Position numbers and translations under genes: made by a program
Part shown: positions 46,979 through 55,758 of the stretch, one piece after another
Numbering within the stretch: position 1 is the stretch's first letter
How the letters are laid out: every line of letters begins with the position of its first letter
The notes under the pieces: generated by a model
Database searches by the model: none
What the model saw: only the letters and a program-made list of their open reading frames with translations
What the model was told of the DNA's origin: nothing
From: Gemmatales bacterium
GTDB lineage: Bacteria > Planctomycetota > Planctomycetia > Gemmatales > Gemmataceae
Assembly (NCBI GenBank): GCA_026004675.1
Contig: BPJP01000008.1
Location: 1-64,000 of the forward strand
Reading direction: 5' to 3'
DNA: 64,000 bases

Positions 46979-47884
46979 ATGTTTGAATCTCATTTCGGCT
47001 TTGGGACTCGGCCGTTTCGGCCAATGCCCGACACTTCGCTGTATTACCCGGCCACCAGTCATGAACTCGCCCTGCGAAGAATCGCACAAGCTTTAGCAGA
47101 CGGCGAGGGCTTCGTGCTCCTGACTGGAGAACCCGGATCAGGCAAAACGCTCCTGTGTCTGCGTCTCTTGCAACAACTCGGCGAATCCGCTGCCACGGTT
47201 TTTTTGACGAACAGCCATTTGCGACAACCCGCCGAACTGTTGCAGGCGATTCTCTACGATTCGAACGAACCTTACCGCGATCGATCGGAGCAAGAATTAC
47301 GGCTGGCGGTTACGGACCTGTTTTTAAGTCGCTTTCAATCCGGTGGCACCACCGTGGTTGTCATCGATGAAGCGCAAAACTTGAGCCAGGCCGTTCTGGA
47401 AGAGATCCGTCTTTTAGGCAACCTGGAAGGACAGCGCAAGGCGGTGCAATTCGTTTTTGCCGCCCTGCCCGCCATGGTAACCAAACTGCGCCGTGTGGAG
47501 TTAGCCGCCTTGGCGCAACGGCTGGCAGTTCGCGTTCAACTTGAACCTTTGAGCCGGGATGAAGCGGTCGATTACCTGAGACATCAGGTACAGGCTGTTG
47601 GTGGCCGAGCCGATCGTGTTTTCACCGGGGAAAGCCTCGAAATCCTGGCCGAGGGAACCAAAGGCAATCCTCGTCTGTTGAATCAGGCGGCGGCTCTAGC
47701 GCTCGAATTCGCCTGTCAGGCAGAGGCGAAGCAAGTCGACGCGGAAGCCGCCATCGAGGCCCTTGCCGCCCTGGGACTCAACGACGAAGTCGACGACGAT
47801 CCGCCGATCCGCGTCACCCCTGCCTCGGATGCCGGCGTCGATCCCCCGCCTCCTTCCAATGGTGATGCCCGAAAGTCAGCTTGA
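46979..47884 (+). CDS. ExeA/GspA-like AAA ATPase
   Basis: A ~301-residue ATPase of the ExeA/MSHA-biogenesis branch. The start ATG at 46979 (MFESHFGFGTRPFRPMPDTS) begins with the usual family opener; an ATG three codons upstream is possible. Walker A is VLLTGEPGSGKTLLCLRLLQ, Walker B is VVVIDEAQNLSQAVLEEIRL, and sensor parts include FVFAALPAMVTKLRRVELAA. The tail is Asp/Pro-rich and unstructured (DDDPPIRVTPASDAGVDPPP). It is followed 22 bp later by a CpsD-like ATPase, an arrangement seen in polysaccharide or secretion clusters, though no other member of such a cluster is visible here. Confidence 0.86.
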   Translation: MFESHFGFGTRPFRPMPDTSLYYPATSHELALRRIAQALADGEGFVLLTGEPGSGKTLLCLRLLQQLGESAATVFLTNSHLRQPAELLQAILYDSNEPYRDRSEQELRLAVTDLFLSRFQSGGTTVVVIDEAQNLSQAVLEEIRLLGNLEGQRKAVQFVFAALPAMVTKLRRVELAALAQRLAVRVQLEPLSRDEAVDYLRHQVQAVGGRADRVFTGESLEILAEGTKGNPRLLNQAAALALEFACQAEAKQVDAEAAIEALAALGLNDEVDDDPPIRVTPASDAGVDPPPPSNGDARKSA

Positions 47885-47906
47885 ATCACCCAGAATGGGA
47901 GCAAAG

Positions 47907-48818
47907 ATGGCGAGAATTTTCGAAGCGCTTTGGAAAACGAGCTGCACCACAACGTCCATTCCCGGCGAGACAGCGATGCCAGTGTCCGCCCCACTGGTAC
48001 TGCCAGCCGACACGGAGGAAATTCCGTTTGTCGAGGTCGGAGGCGATGAGTTCGAAGCTTCGACAGCAGTCTTGAGCGAATCCCAGGCAAAACACCAGGC
48101 TCGTTCTGTCGAAACAACGAACCGAACAGTAATGTTCCGGCCATTGCCTGGCGCTCTCGGCCCAGCTGACCCAGGTGGGGAAATCGCCGCGTCGCTCGTC
48201 GCGCTTCATTCCCCCGACCATCCGCTAGCCGCTCAATACCAGCAGTTGCTTGTCGACATCTGTCAGGCTGCCGGTGTCGATAACGAAGATGGGGCTGCGA
48301 AAGTTTTGTTATTCAGCGGCATCCAGGCGGAAGTAGGAACGACGACGGCTGTTCTCAATCTGGCTGCGACCTCCGCTGCGGTCGACAGAAAACGGGTCGT
48401 GGTTGTCGATGCTGCTGCCTGTCGACCCGCCGTCGCGCAAAACCTGCAGTTGTCCGGCGTGCCTGGTTTGCGAGAAGTCTTGACGGGTGCAGTTCCTCTA
48501 AGCCGCGCGTTGCAGCGAACCAGGCAACCCAATCTATGGGTTTTGACCGCGGGACAATCGCTGCGTTCGTGCCTGGCTGTCAAGTCTCTGCCTGCTACCT
48601 TGCAGCAACTCGGCAAGCGTTTCGACCTGGTTTTTGTCGATGCGACGACGTGGCATGGCGGCCCCGAAATGTCCGCGCTGGCCTCGGCGTGTGATGCCCT
48701 CTTTCTGGTCGTGCCAAAGGCGGCAGCGGACCTCGCCGAAACGCTCGAATTGTTGCATACGATCCGCAGCACGGGCATCGCGCTGAAAGGCTCGGTGGTG
48801 ATCGACACTGCCGCGTGA
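47907..48818 (+). CDS. CpsD/BY-kinase-like ATPase with degenerate Walker motifs
   Basis: The ATG at 47907 (MARIFEALWKTSCTTTSIPG) is chosen for its position after the upstream stop; an upstream start in the open frame is less likely. The last ~200 residues have the fold of CpsD/CapB tyrosine kinases: LLFSGIQAEVGTTTAVLNLA in place of the normal PGEGKS(T) Walker A, VVVVDAAACRPAVAQNLQLS in place of a DADLRRP Walker A', and LVFVDATTWHGGPEMSALAS as Walker B. The invariant Walker A Lys is missing. There is no Tyr-rich tail. Probably an inactive or altered ATPase acting with the ExeA-like ATPase. Confidence 0.75.
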   Translation: MARIFEALWKTSCTTTSIPGETAMPVSAPLVLPADTEEIPFVEVGGDEFEASTAVLSESQAKHQARSVETTNRTVMFRPLPGALGPADPGGEIAASLVALHSPDHPLAAQYQQLLVDICQAAGVDNEDGAAKVLLFSGIQAEVGTTTAVLNLAATSAAVDRKRVVVVDAAACRPAVAQNLQLSGVPGLREVLTGAVPLSRALQRTRQPNLWVLTAGQSLRSCLAVKSLPATLQQLGKRFDLVFVDATTWHGGPEMSALASACDALFLVVPKAAADLAETLELLHTIRSTGIALKGSVVIDTAA

Positions 48819-48832
48819 TGGAAAAGACGCCT

Positions 48833-49225
48833 CTATTTCAGCACGATATCTTTTTTTGTGCTGTTGACGATCGCTTCCAGTTCTTCGCGCTCTTTGCGGG
48901 GGATGCCGAATTTATCGAATGTCTGGCGCAGATCGTCCAGGAATGCCTGCCATTCCGCTTCGGTGATATCGAGGTGGGCGTGGGAATCGTACATCGACTT
49001 GCCGGTATAGGTCTGCGGCCCGCCGGTCGCCCAGCATACCATCTCCGTCACGAGGTATTTGAACCCAGCCCGCGGGACTCTGTGATGCGCTTCATCGACT
49101 TTGGGGTTGGCGTTGAGTCGAGGATCCTCCATGATGCGGTCGATGAAATCATCGACAACCGTGGCAATGGCATAGACGCCACCCAAACGCTCGTAAAGGG
49201 AAGGGCCATCTGCAGAACACGTCAT
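48833..49225 (-). CDS. Group 1 truncated haemoglobin
   Basis: A 130-residue globin with the typical opening SLYERLGGVYAIATVVDDFI. The proximal-His region is AHHRVPRAGFKYLVTEMVCW, and GGPQTYTGKSMYDSHAHLDI follows as in group 1 members, with AEWQAFLDDLRQTFDKFGIP near the C-terminus. Such proteins bind oxygen, NO or CO, and may protect against NO stress. The window also encodes a possible nitrate reductase, a potential NO source, but that link is only contextual. The gene is intact and lies between two convergent or co-oriented genes, 6 bp from the WD40 gene stop. Confidence 0.86.
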   Translation of the reverse strand: MTCSADGPSLYERLGGVYAIATVVDDFIDRIMEDPRLNANPKVDEAHHRVPRAGFKYLVTEMVCWATGGPQTYTGKSMYDSHAHLDITEAEWQAFLDDLRQTFDKFGIPRKEREELEAIVNSTKKDIVLK

Positions 49226-49231
49226 GGTCGT

Positions 49232-50944
49232 CTACCTGAGGATGGAATCGAGAGCGCCTGATTTGGATTCCGTCTTGGGGAGTTTCCAAACTCGGAAGGT
49301 CTTATCCTGGCTGCACGACAACATATTGGTTTTGTGGCCGGATATCGCCAGCGAGGTTATCGGGCCATTGTGCCCGGTCAGACAAACGGTTTGTTTCTTC
49401 TTGGCGAGGTCCCACAGACGAATCGTCGCATCCGCGCCGCCGGAGGCGAGCAGTTGGCCATCCCGACTGATAGCCAAGGCGGTCACTGGACCTTGGTGCC
49501 CTTCCAAAGTGCCGATCTGTTCTGCGCGTTCGACATGAAAGATGCCGATCTTACCATTGCTCAAGCCGACGATCGCCGTGTCGGTGAACGCGTCCCAGGC
49601 AGCGCACAATGCTTCATCGGGATAAACTTCGAAACGCCGATAATTGCTTCGGCTTTCATATCCCCACACCAGGAAAGTGTGATCGGCCCCGCAGGAAATC
49701 AATCGCCTGAGACTGGGATGCATGGCAATCGCCACGACTGGCGCGCGGTGTTTGTTAGACAGCTGCTTGAGTTCTTTGGCGGTCTCAAAATCCCAAACGT
49801 GGAGGGTTTTGCCGCGCGTTCCGGCTAAAACAAACTGTTCATCATGGGAAAAAGCGACGCAGGTCATTTCGCCAGTGAACGCCGTGAAGCGCCGAATCTC
49901 CCTGCTTGTTTCGCTGCCGACTTCCCAAAGCCGGATCGACTTTCCCGTTGCCAGGACATATTTCCCATCGCTGGAGACGGCCACCCCTTTGACTGCGATC
50001 CCCGAGCTTTGCAGGGTTTGGGTCGTTTCGCCAGTCTTCAAATCCCAGATACGGACGCTCTGATCGGCGCCCCCGCTCAAGATGTACTTTGTCTTGGGAA
50101 TGAAGACGGCGCTTAGGATGACGTGTTTGGCATCGTATGTTCGGCAAGTGATTTCTTCGGTCGCTTCCGGTTCCGCAGCGAAAGCGGCAGCTGGCGGAGA
50201 TTGTTTCTGTTCGGCTGTCTCGATCTTGGGCGCTGCTGCCGCCTCCATTGTCACCGCACGTTTCTTGGCCGGCGCCACTTCGTCCAGGTATTGTTTCGCT
50301 TCCAGTGCGTCGCTGTCTGCCGGTTCAAGTTTCAATATCCGCTCGACGACCTCACGTGCCTCTTCGAAGGCGTTTCGTTCCAGCAGATCGGCAAGGGAAT
50401 CGCGCAGTTTGCGCACTTCCTCTTGAACCAGGTTTTGCAATCGCGGGACTTGGATCGTCGACCGCCCAAGACGCAAAGAACTGACTGGCTGATGCAGGCG
50501 TTCTTCGCTGGCCCGCGCTTCCTGAAGGTGGGTGGCGTGCGACATGGGCAAAGTGTCGACTTCGCTCGCCGATTTTGGTGGTGGTGGCGGCGGCGTCACT
50601 CGATTGCCTCTCACCAGATGCCGAACGCGCAGTTGCCGCTGCAGCGACATGGCGTATTCCGGAAAGCGTTGGGCATATTCGGCGAGGTCCGGCTTTTCTC
50701 CCAGTTCCTCGCGCAGCAAATACTCGCAATAGACAAGTTCGAGGGACCGATAACTCAGCATCTGCCGATCCGACAGCAGCTTCAAATAACTTTCGGCAAG
50801 AACGCGCTCGCCTCGACGCCAGCGCTCCCGTTGGTCTTGCCGCAATCGATTCAGGATTTCGTCCGGCGGTAGATGTGCAATCTCGCGCATCACGTCCGCC
50901 AACGGCTGCTGAGCTGTTTCGGCATCGTACCGCGGCGTCGTCAT
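49232..50944 (-). CDS. WD40-repeat protein with planctomycete kinase-type N-terminal domain
   Basis: The ATG at 50944 (MTTPRYDAETAQQPLADVMR) begins a ~570-residue protein. The N-terminal domain (RRGERVLAESYLKLLSDRQM, ELVYCEYLLREELGEKPDLA, EYAQRFPEY) is the helical domain usually found ahead of the kinase in planctomycete Ser/Thr kinases, but there is no kinase. A helical linker (VQEEVRKLRDSLADLLERNA) follows. Seven WD40 blades are then counted from YILSGGADQSVRIWDLKTGE to MLSCSQDKTFRVWKLPK, enough for a full propeller. It is a likely scaffold or sensor. No signal peptide is visible. Confidence 0.88.
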   Translation of the reverse strand: MTTPRYDAETAQQPLADVMREIAHLPPDEILNRLRQDQRERWRRGERVLAESYLKLLSDRQMLSYRSLELVYCEYLLREELGEKPDLAEYAQRFPEYAMSLQRQLRVRHLVRGNRVTPPPPPPKSASEVDTLPMSHATHLQEARASEERLHQPVSSLRLGRSTIQVPRLQNLVQEEVRKLRDSLADLLERNAFEEAREVVERILKLEPADSDALEAKQYLDEVAPAKKRAVTMEAAAAPKIETAEQKQSPPAAAFAAEPEATEEITCRTYDAKHVILSAVFIPKTKYILSGGADQSVRIWDLKTGETTQTLQSSGIAVKGVAVSSDGKYVLATGKSIRLWEVGSETSREIRRFTAFTGEMTCVAFSHDEQFVLAGTRGKTLHVWDFETAKELKQLSNKHRAPVVAIAMHPSLRRLISCGADHTFLVWGYESRSNYRRFEVYPDEALCAAWDAFTDTAIVGLSNGKIGIFHVERAEQIGTLEGHQGPVTALAISRDGQLLASGGADATIRLWDLAKKKQTVCLTGHNGPITSLAISGHKTNMLSCSQDKTFRVWKLPKTESKSGALDSILR

Positions 50945-51043
50945 AGTCTTTTCTTGAGAAAACAGCGAACCGGAAATCACCCTTAGTAGGATACACCGTA
51001 ATTTGCAATCTTGCAGGACGATTTTGGTTTTTATAGTGCTGCC

Positions 51044-51655
51044 TTAACAACTACTTGACAAACCTGCCCGGCGAAGCGCCTCGTCATAAGCTTCCGGCGT
51101 GTTGACGTTCTGCAGCGAAAGGAGGTCGGGGTCCGCGCTTGCGACTTCCGCCGCGGTCACGACTCTCGTCGGCAGTTCGTCGAAAAGGAATGCTGGTCGC
51201 AGCCGATGTTCTGCCAGCAATTTCCGTACGCTGTCCTTGACTTCGAGTCGGTAGACGGCAGCTAGTGGATGGAAGAGGTTTTCCGTCTTGATAACGCAGA
51301 TTTGATTCGCGCCGAGAAGGTCGATCATTCGGCGAACGAAGGCGGGTTTCAAAAAGGGGACGTCGCACGAGGACACAAATGCGGCATCCGCATGACCGGT
51401 CAGTTCCTCCAGGCCAGCTGCCAGACCTTGCAATGGCCCGCGACCTTTTTCTTCATCGTAAACAAGGCGAACGCTCGGCGGCAAAGGCGGGACCTGCTGG
51501 CTCGGCGCCGCAACGACCACGATTGGAGAGACGACATCGCCGAGGATCCGGCAGACACGCACCAACATGGTTTCGTTGCCGAACGGGAGCCAGGCTTTCG
51601 GCCGACCCATTCGCTTGCTTTCGCCCCCGCACAACACAATGCCGCCCACGCGCAT
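51044..51655 (-). CDS. mobA: Molybdenum cofactor guanylyltransferase-like protein
   Basis: MobA transfers GMP to molybdopterin to form MGD, needed by bis-MGD enzymes such as those at 20592 and 34348. The signature LCGGESKRMGRPKAWLPFG follows the start MRVGG (ATG at 51655, better placed than a TTG at 51673). Other blocks are GPLQGLAAGLEELTGHADAA, VSSCDVPFLKPAFVRRMIDL and LFHPLAAVYRLEV, with the Asp-Val-Pro Mg-binding motif. About 203 residues, normal for MobA. A related nucleotidyltransferase role (e.g. MocA) is possible but the pattern fits MobA best. Confidence 0.86.
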   Translation of the reverse strand: MRVGGIVLCGGESKRMGRPKAWLPFGNETMLVRVCRILGDVVSPIVVVAAPSQQVPPLPPSVRLVYDEEKGRGPLQGLAAGLEELTGHADAAFVSSCDVPFLKPAFVRRMIDLLGANQICVIKTENLFHPLAAVYRLEVKDSVRKLLAEHRLRPAFLFDELPTRVVTAAEVASADPDLLSLQNVNTPEAYDEALRRAGLSSSC

Positions 51656-51787
51656 CGGCCACCGCCTCTTCAACCATTTTTCGGATTCGCAGCTGGCAAT
51701 CGACCGCCGTTTACTTAACGATAAAAGACACAGCTTCCGATCGCACGTGGAAAAGGCAACCGACGACTGGTAAACGTCCTGGTCTCT

Positions 51788-53218
51788 TCAGCGCAGCATC
51801 TCGCGCTCGATCCTTTCGACGATTTCCCGCACGCGCCAGCGGTGCCGGGCAAAGGTGCACTCGCTATCTTCGTCGAGCCAGGTACGGACTTTCTTTTCAG
51901 CGGCAACAACGGTGCTGTGGATGCGACCGCCGAAGTATTTGCCGATCTCTGCATACGTGGCCCGCGTGTGCTTGCGCGCCAAGAACATGGCAATCATCCG
52001 AGGGTGGCTCACCGCCCACGATCGGTCTTTGCTTCGCAAAGACTTCTCGTCAAGCCCCAATGCACGACAAACTGCACGGTGCACGTCCTCCACCTCGAGC
52101 ACGCGGACCGAATGTCTCAGCAGATCGGCCACGGCTTCCCGCGCCAGGGCCAAATCGATGGGCCGGTTGGCCACTCGGCTGAAGTGTCGAATACTGTGCA
52201 AGGCACCTTCAAGCTCGCGAACGTGGCCGTCCAGATGCGACGCCAAATAGTCCACGACATCTTCTGGCAGGTGCGTCCCTGCCAGCACTGCCTTGAGACG
52301 GAGGATGCCTTTGCGCGTCTCCAGTTCCGGCGGCAACAAACTGCACACCGGTCCTCCCAACAAACGATCCGTGAGTTCGGGAGAAAAAGTATCGGCCAGT
52401 TTCGGATGACACGCACAGGTGACGACGATCTGCCGGTTTTGGGCAATCATCGCGTCGAATGTATAGAGAAACTCTTCTTGAGTCGCTTTTTTCCGCGACA
52501 GAAAATCGAGGTCATCGAGCAAGAGCGCATCGCAATCCCGATAGAAGCGACGGAAACTGCCGATCTTTCCGCTCCGCATCGCCTGGATAAACCGTTGCGT
52601 GAACTCCTCAGCGCGGACAAAGCGAACCTGAAAAGCAGGGTATCGCTGACGCAAGCCGGCGTAGATGCCTTCCAACAAATGCGTCTTTCCCGTACCGACT
52701 CCGCCGTGCAACACCAGCGGATTGACTCCTTGTCCGGGGTGCTCAACGACACTCAGTGCGGAGGCGTGGGCCATGCGGTTTCCAGGACCAACGACAAAAT
52801 CGCGCAGCTGCCGCCAATGCCGCGCCGTCCGGACGGTCTTTTGGAAATCGGTCGCCAGATCCTCGCCTTCCCGCCGAAGGGAACTTGCTGGCGGGTCGTT
52901 CTTGTTTCGTGGTTGGAACGATGGAGCGACGGCTGCCTCCTTTTGCCGAGCCATCTGAAAGAGCTGGGGATCGATGGTGAAGATGACGTGCACTGCACGC
53001 CCGAGAAATTGTTGAGCTGCTTGTCGGATGTCCTCTGCGAAAGTATTTTCCAACCATTCTTGAACGAACCGATTGGGAACGCCAACGATCAGCTGGCCAT
53101 CGTTCCAGGTGAATTTCGTTTTGCCTGTGAAAAACAAATCATAGCGTGGCTCGCCGATACGCTGGGCGATCAAATGCCCCAAGGCCGCCACGACTTCGCA
53201 ATTACTGGCCGTCGTCAA
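51788..53218 (-). CDS. dnaA: Chromosomal replication initiator DnaA
   Basis: A 476-residue DnaA. Domain I: GEPRYDLFFTGKTKFTW and VQEWLENTFAEDI. Domain III AAA+: Walker A VLHGGVGTGKTHLLEGIYAG, Walker B ALLLDDLDFLSRKKATQEEF, and the Arg-finger-bearing sensor ELTDRLLGGPVCSLLPPELE. Domain IV has the DNA-binding helix-turn-helix, HPRMIAMFLARKHTRATYAE then IGKYFGGRIHSTVVAAEKKV. The start is a TTG (53216-53218) preceded by an aaggagg Shine-Dalgarno at a 5-nt spacing, which is very strong and decides the start. No cluster of DnaA boxes is visible next to it. Confidence 0.93.
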   Translation of the reverse strand: MTTASNCEVVAALGHLIAQRIGEPRYDLFFTGKTKFTWNDGQLIVGVPNRFVQEWLENTFAEDIRQAAQQFLGRAVHVIFTIDPQLFQMARQKEAAVAPSFQPRNKNDPPASSLRREGEDLATDFQKTVRTARHWRQLRDFVVGPGNRMAHASALSVVEHPGQGVNPLVLHGGVGTGKTHLLEGIYAGLRQRYPAFQVRFVRAEEFTQRFIQAMRSGKIGSFRRFYRDCDALLLDDLDFLSRKKATQEEFLYTFDAMIAQNRQIVVTCACHPKLADTFSPELTDRLLGGPVCSLLPPELETRKGILRLKAVLAGTHLPEDVVDYLASHLDGHVRELEGALHSIRHFSRVANRPIDLALAREAVADLLRHSVRVLEVEDVHRAVCRALGLDEKSLRSKDRSWAVSHPRMIAMFLARKHTRATYAEIGKYFGGRIHSTVVAAEKKVRTWLDEDSECTFARHRWRVREIVERIEREMLR

Positions 53219-53614
53219 AGGATCCTCCTTCCGGGCGCAGCCTGCTTACGTCGTTCAGCTTGGAAAGCAAGAGAGGATGATGCGATCCGCAGCCTTGGGA
53301 AGTGGGCTGTGGGATCCACTCGGAGAGGTGAAATTCTAGCAAGCCGCCCAGTGGCGCCTACTGTAAATCTGTCGCTCGAGATCTCTCCCGACGACGCAAC
53401 CAATGAATAGATGGCACATTAAGCGTTGGCAAAAAGTGAAAAGGTCGGCGACCGCCGTTTGCCCTTCATTTCGCGTAAAAGCGAAAAACCGCACAGCTGC
53501 ATCATTTCAATGATGAATTGCTGGCAGCTGGTTTTGCTCGTGCAGAAAACGATGGTGCCAATGTGTAGAATCACCAATGAGGGTGCCTCAGATGGGCCGT
53601 TTGTGGAGAAGAAC
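53219..53614. other. dnaA-gdh divergent intergenic region, 396 bp
   Basis: Contains the promoters of dnaA and the glutamate dehydrogenase gene. The strong Shine-Dalgarno of dnaA is at its left end. A small hairpin (tttcgc / gcgaaa, 53469-53486) and the nested inverted repeat at 53494-53530 are the only structures found. No TTATCCACA box is present apart from a one-mismatch copy near 53599. No AT-rich unwinding region stands out. Confidence 0.6.
53494..53530. repeat. Nested inverted repeats upstream of glutamate dehydrogenase
   Basis: The outer arms cagctgc (53494-53500) and gcagctg (53524-53530) are exact complements. Within, catcatt (53500-53506) and aatgatg (53509-53515) form a second palindrome around tc. 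The element lies about 85 bp before the start codon at 53615. It could be an operator for nitrogen regulation or a leader structure. Confidence 0.4.
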
Positions 53615-54934
53615 ATGCCAACGAAAAAAGAGACCAGGCCCGCGAGCGACCAGGAAGACTTGAATCCTTATCATATCGCGGACCAGCAATTCCAGCGTGC
53701 GGTAGCTTTCCTGCCTGATTTGGACCGAGGTTTGATCGATTTCCTCAAGCGACCGGCGCGAACAACGATCGTCGAATTCCCGATCCAACGGGATAACGGC
53801 GCCATCGAGATGTTTGTCGGATATCGGGTTTTGCACAACTACGTTCGCGGGCCAGGCAAAGGCGGCATTCGCTATCATCCCAAAGTCGACATGGACGAAG
53901 TCCGCGCCTTGGCGACGTGGATGACGTGGAAATGTGCGATCATCGACGTTCCTTTTGGCGGTGCCAAAGGAGGCGTGGCCTGCGACACCAAAGTCCTCAG
54001 CGAAAACGAACGCCGGCGCATCACGCGCCGCTTTATCTCGGAATTGGGCGAGTTGATCGGGCCGCATACGGATATCCCGGCGCCGGACATGTACACCGAT
54101 GCCTTGACGATGGCTTGGATTTACGACACGTATGCGATGATGCATCCGGGGCGCAACAATTTGCCGGTCGTGACCGGCAAGCCTCTGGACATCGGAGGTT
54201 CGCAGGGTCGGCGTGAGGCGACAGCACGAGGCTGCCTGTACGCGGTCCAACGCGCTCTGGCGAGGGGCGCCGTCCCGGGATTGGTGAAGCTGGATGGAGC
54301 GTCGGTCGTGGTGCAGGGTTATGGCAACGCCGGCGCCAACGCTGCCGCACTTTTCGCTAAAGCTGGGGCACGCGTCATCGCGGTGAGTGATTCCCAAGGA
54401 GGAGTCCTCCGCGAGGAGGGGCTGGACCTCGACGCCGTCAACGAACAAAAAGCCAACACGCGCTCGGTGATCAAGACACCCGGTTGCCGAACCATCAGCA
54501 ACGACGAATTGCTCGCCTTGTCGTGCGATGTGCTGATCCCGGCGGCGATGGAAAACCAGATCCACCGTGGAAATGCCGCTCAAGTCAAAGCTCGGCTGGT
54601 TGCGGAAGCTGCCAACGGCCCAGTGACACCGTCAGCGGACAAGATTCTTTTCGACCGTAACATCCCCGTCTTGCCGGATATTCTCGCCAACTCCGGCGGC
54701 GTCTGTGTCAGCTACTTCGAGTGGGTGCAGAACCTGGAAAACCAGCAATGGGACGAAGACGAAGTCAACCGCAAACTTCGAGTCAAAATGGAGCGGGCGA
54801 CCGACGCGGTGATCGACAAACAGGCGGAATTGAACAAGAAGAGGCGCGGCACTGCCGACCTGAGAACAGCCGCGCTGGTCCTTGCCATCCAGCGCATCGC
54901 CCATGTCGCCATGGAACGAGGCATTTGGCCGTAG
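53615..54934 (+). CDS. gdhA: Glutamate dehydrogenase (Glu/Leu/Phe/Val family)
   Basis: Catalyses reversible oxidative deamination of glutamate. The ATG at 53615 (MPTKKETRPASDQEDLNPYH) has a ggagaag site; the longer open frame upstream is not conserved. Family blocks: GYRVLHNYVRGPGKGGIRYH, then ALATWMTWKCAIIDVPFGGA with the catalytic Lys in KCAIIDVP, and KGGV. The Rossmann domain starts at VVVQGYGNAGANAAALFA, followed by CDVLIPAAMENQIHRGNA and NGPVTPSADKILFDRNIPVL. It has ~439 residues and is intact. It is a hexameric-type GDH; NAD or NADP preference is not decided. Confidence 0.9.
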   Translation: MPTKKETRPASDQEDLNPYHIADQQFQRAVAFLPDLDRGLIDFLKRPARTTIVEFPIQRDNGAIEMFVGYRVLHNYVRGPGKGGIRYHPKVDMDEVRALATWMTWKCAIIDVPFGGAKGGVACDTKVLSENERRRITRRFISELGELIGPHTDIPAPDMYTDALTMAWIYDTYAMMHPGRNNLPVVTGKPLDIGGSQGRREATARGCLYAVQRALARGAVPGLVKLDGASVVVQGYGNAGANAAALFAKAGARVIAVSDSQGGVLREEGLDLDAVNEQKANTRSVIKTPGCRTISNDELLALSCDVLIPAAMENQIHRGNAAQVKARLVAEAANGPVTPSADKILFDRNIPVLPDILANSGGVCVSYFEWVQNLENQQWDEDEVNRKLRVKMERATDAVIDKQAELNKKRRGTADLRTAALVLAIQRIAHVAMERGIWP

Positions 54935-55115
54935 TGAAAAACGATCATCCGACGGGCCAACATCGACGAAAAGCCACGCGAGCGACGATAGAATCTGCAA
55001 TCTTTGCCCGCGCCTCAAAAACGCTATACAATAAAAGCAAGGAGCAGAAAAAAGCGGCAAGGGCGGATTTGCGTCTTTCATTTTACCAACCGCTCGAGAA
55101 CAATGAGTAACAGCT

Positions 55116-55493
55116 ATGGGTAAACAACTTGTTGAATTGGTGTTGCCGCGTCTGGCGCGGCCCTTGAACCGCCAGCTGAAACGTTTTCGCTCCGGTCAGA
55201 TCAGCGAAGAAGAATTCACAAACGACTTCGACTGTCTGCTGCGACAACAACATGCCTGGTTGGCGCAGCGAGGAGTCTCCGAGTCGCGTGCTGCCGTCGC
55301 CATTCACGGTGCCGTTCTCGTCCTCAGTAGTGAAGGTCTTCGCGCGGAAGCAGAAGAAAACGGGCAACCCCTGGAAATCGTGGAATATGAAGCCGTTCGT
55401 GAAGCGGCTGCGGACGTTGCCGAGAATTTCGGCATCGACGAAAGAAAAGCTTATCGCGCCATCGCTCGCATCGTCGCTCGCTACACCGACTGA
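55116..55493 (+). CDS. Conserved hypothetical protein, 125 aa
   Basis: I do not recognise a family. The protein is soluble and helical: MGKQLVELVLPRLARPLNRQ, RFRSGQISEEEFTNDFDCLL, RAAVAIHGAVLVLSSEGLRA, and the C-terminal VREAAADVAENFGIDERKAY. Charge is balanced and no membrane or signal segment is present. It stands alone, with an ATG after a taacagct context but no strong Shine-Dalgarno. The coding character is real (uninterrupted, similar GC at the third position). Confidence 0.65.
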   Translation: MGKQLVELVLPRLARPLNRQLKRFRSGQISEEEFTNDFDCLLRQQHAWLAQRGVSESRAAVAIHGAVLVLSSEGLRAEAEENGQPLEIVEYEAVREAAADVAENFGIDERKAYRAIARIVARYTD

Positions 55494-55758
55494 ACCGACA
55501 GGCTGCTTGCTCTATCACCAATACGCAACTCCCTCCACCCGACTCGGGTATCCTCGCCAAGGAGGAAGGTGCGGTTTTTCTCTTCATTTCCATCCGATGT
55601 CATCCAAGACGCGACGCCGGTAGCAAACTTCGTCCCTTGGCTCCTGAATTTCATGCTTTCCTCTTGGCGTATGTTTTTTATTTGCCCCAGCCAGCAGAAC
55701 CGCTAAACTTTAACACTTTCCCAGCTTTTTCCAGATTTACAGCGAGATGAGGGAAATC

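Noticed and set aside
51842-53410. Long plus-strand open frame, 522 aa
   Set aside because: Antisense to dnaA, which has all catalytic and DNA-binding motifs.
53219-53614. Possible replication origin next to dnaA
   Set aside because: Only one imperfect box (near 53599) and no AT-rich element; not enough to call oriC.
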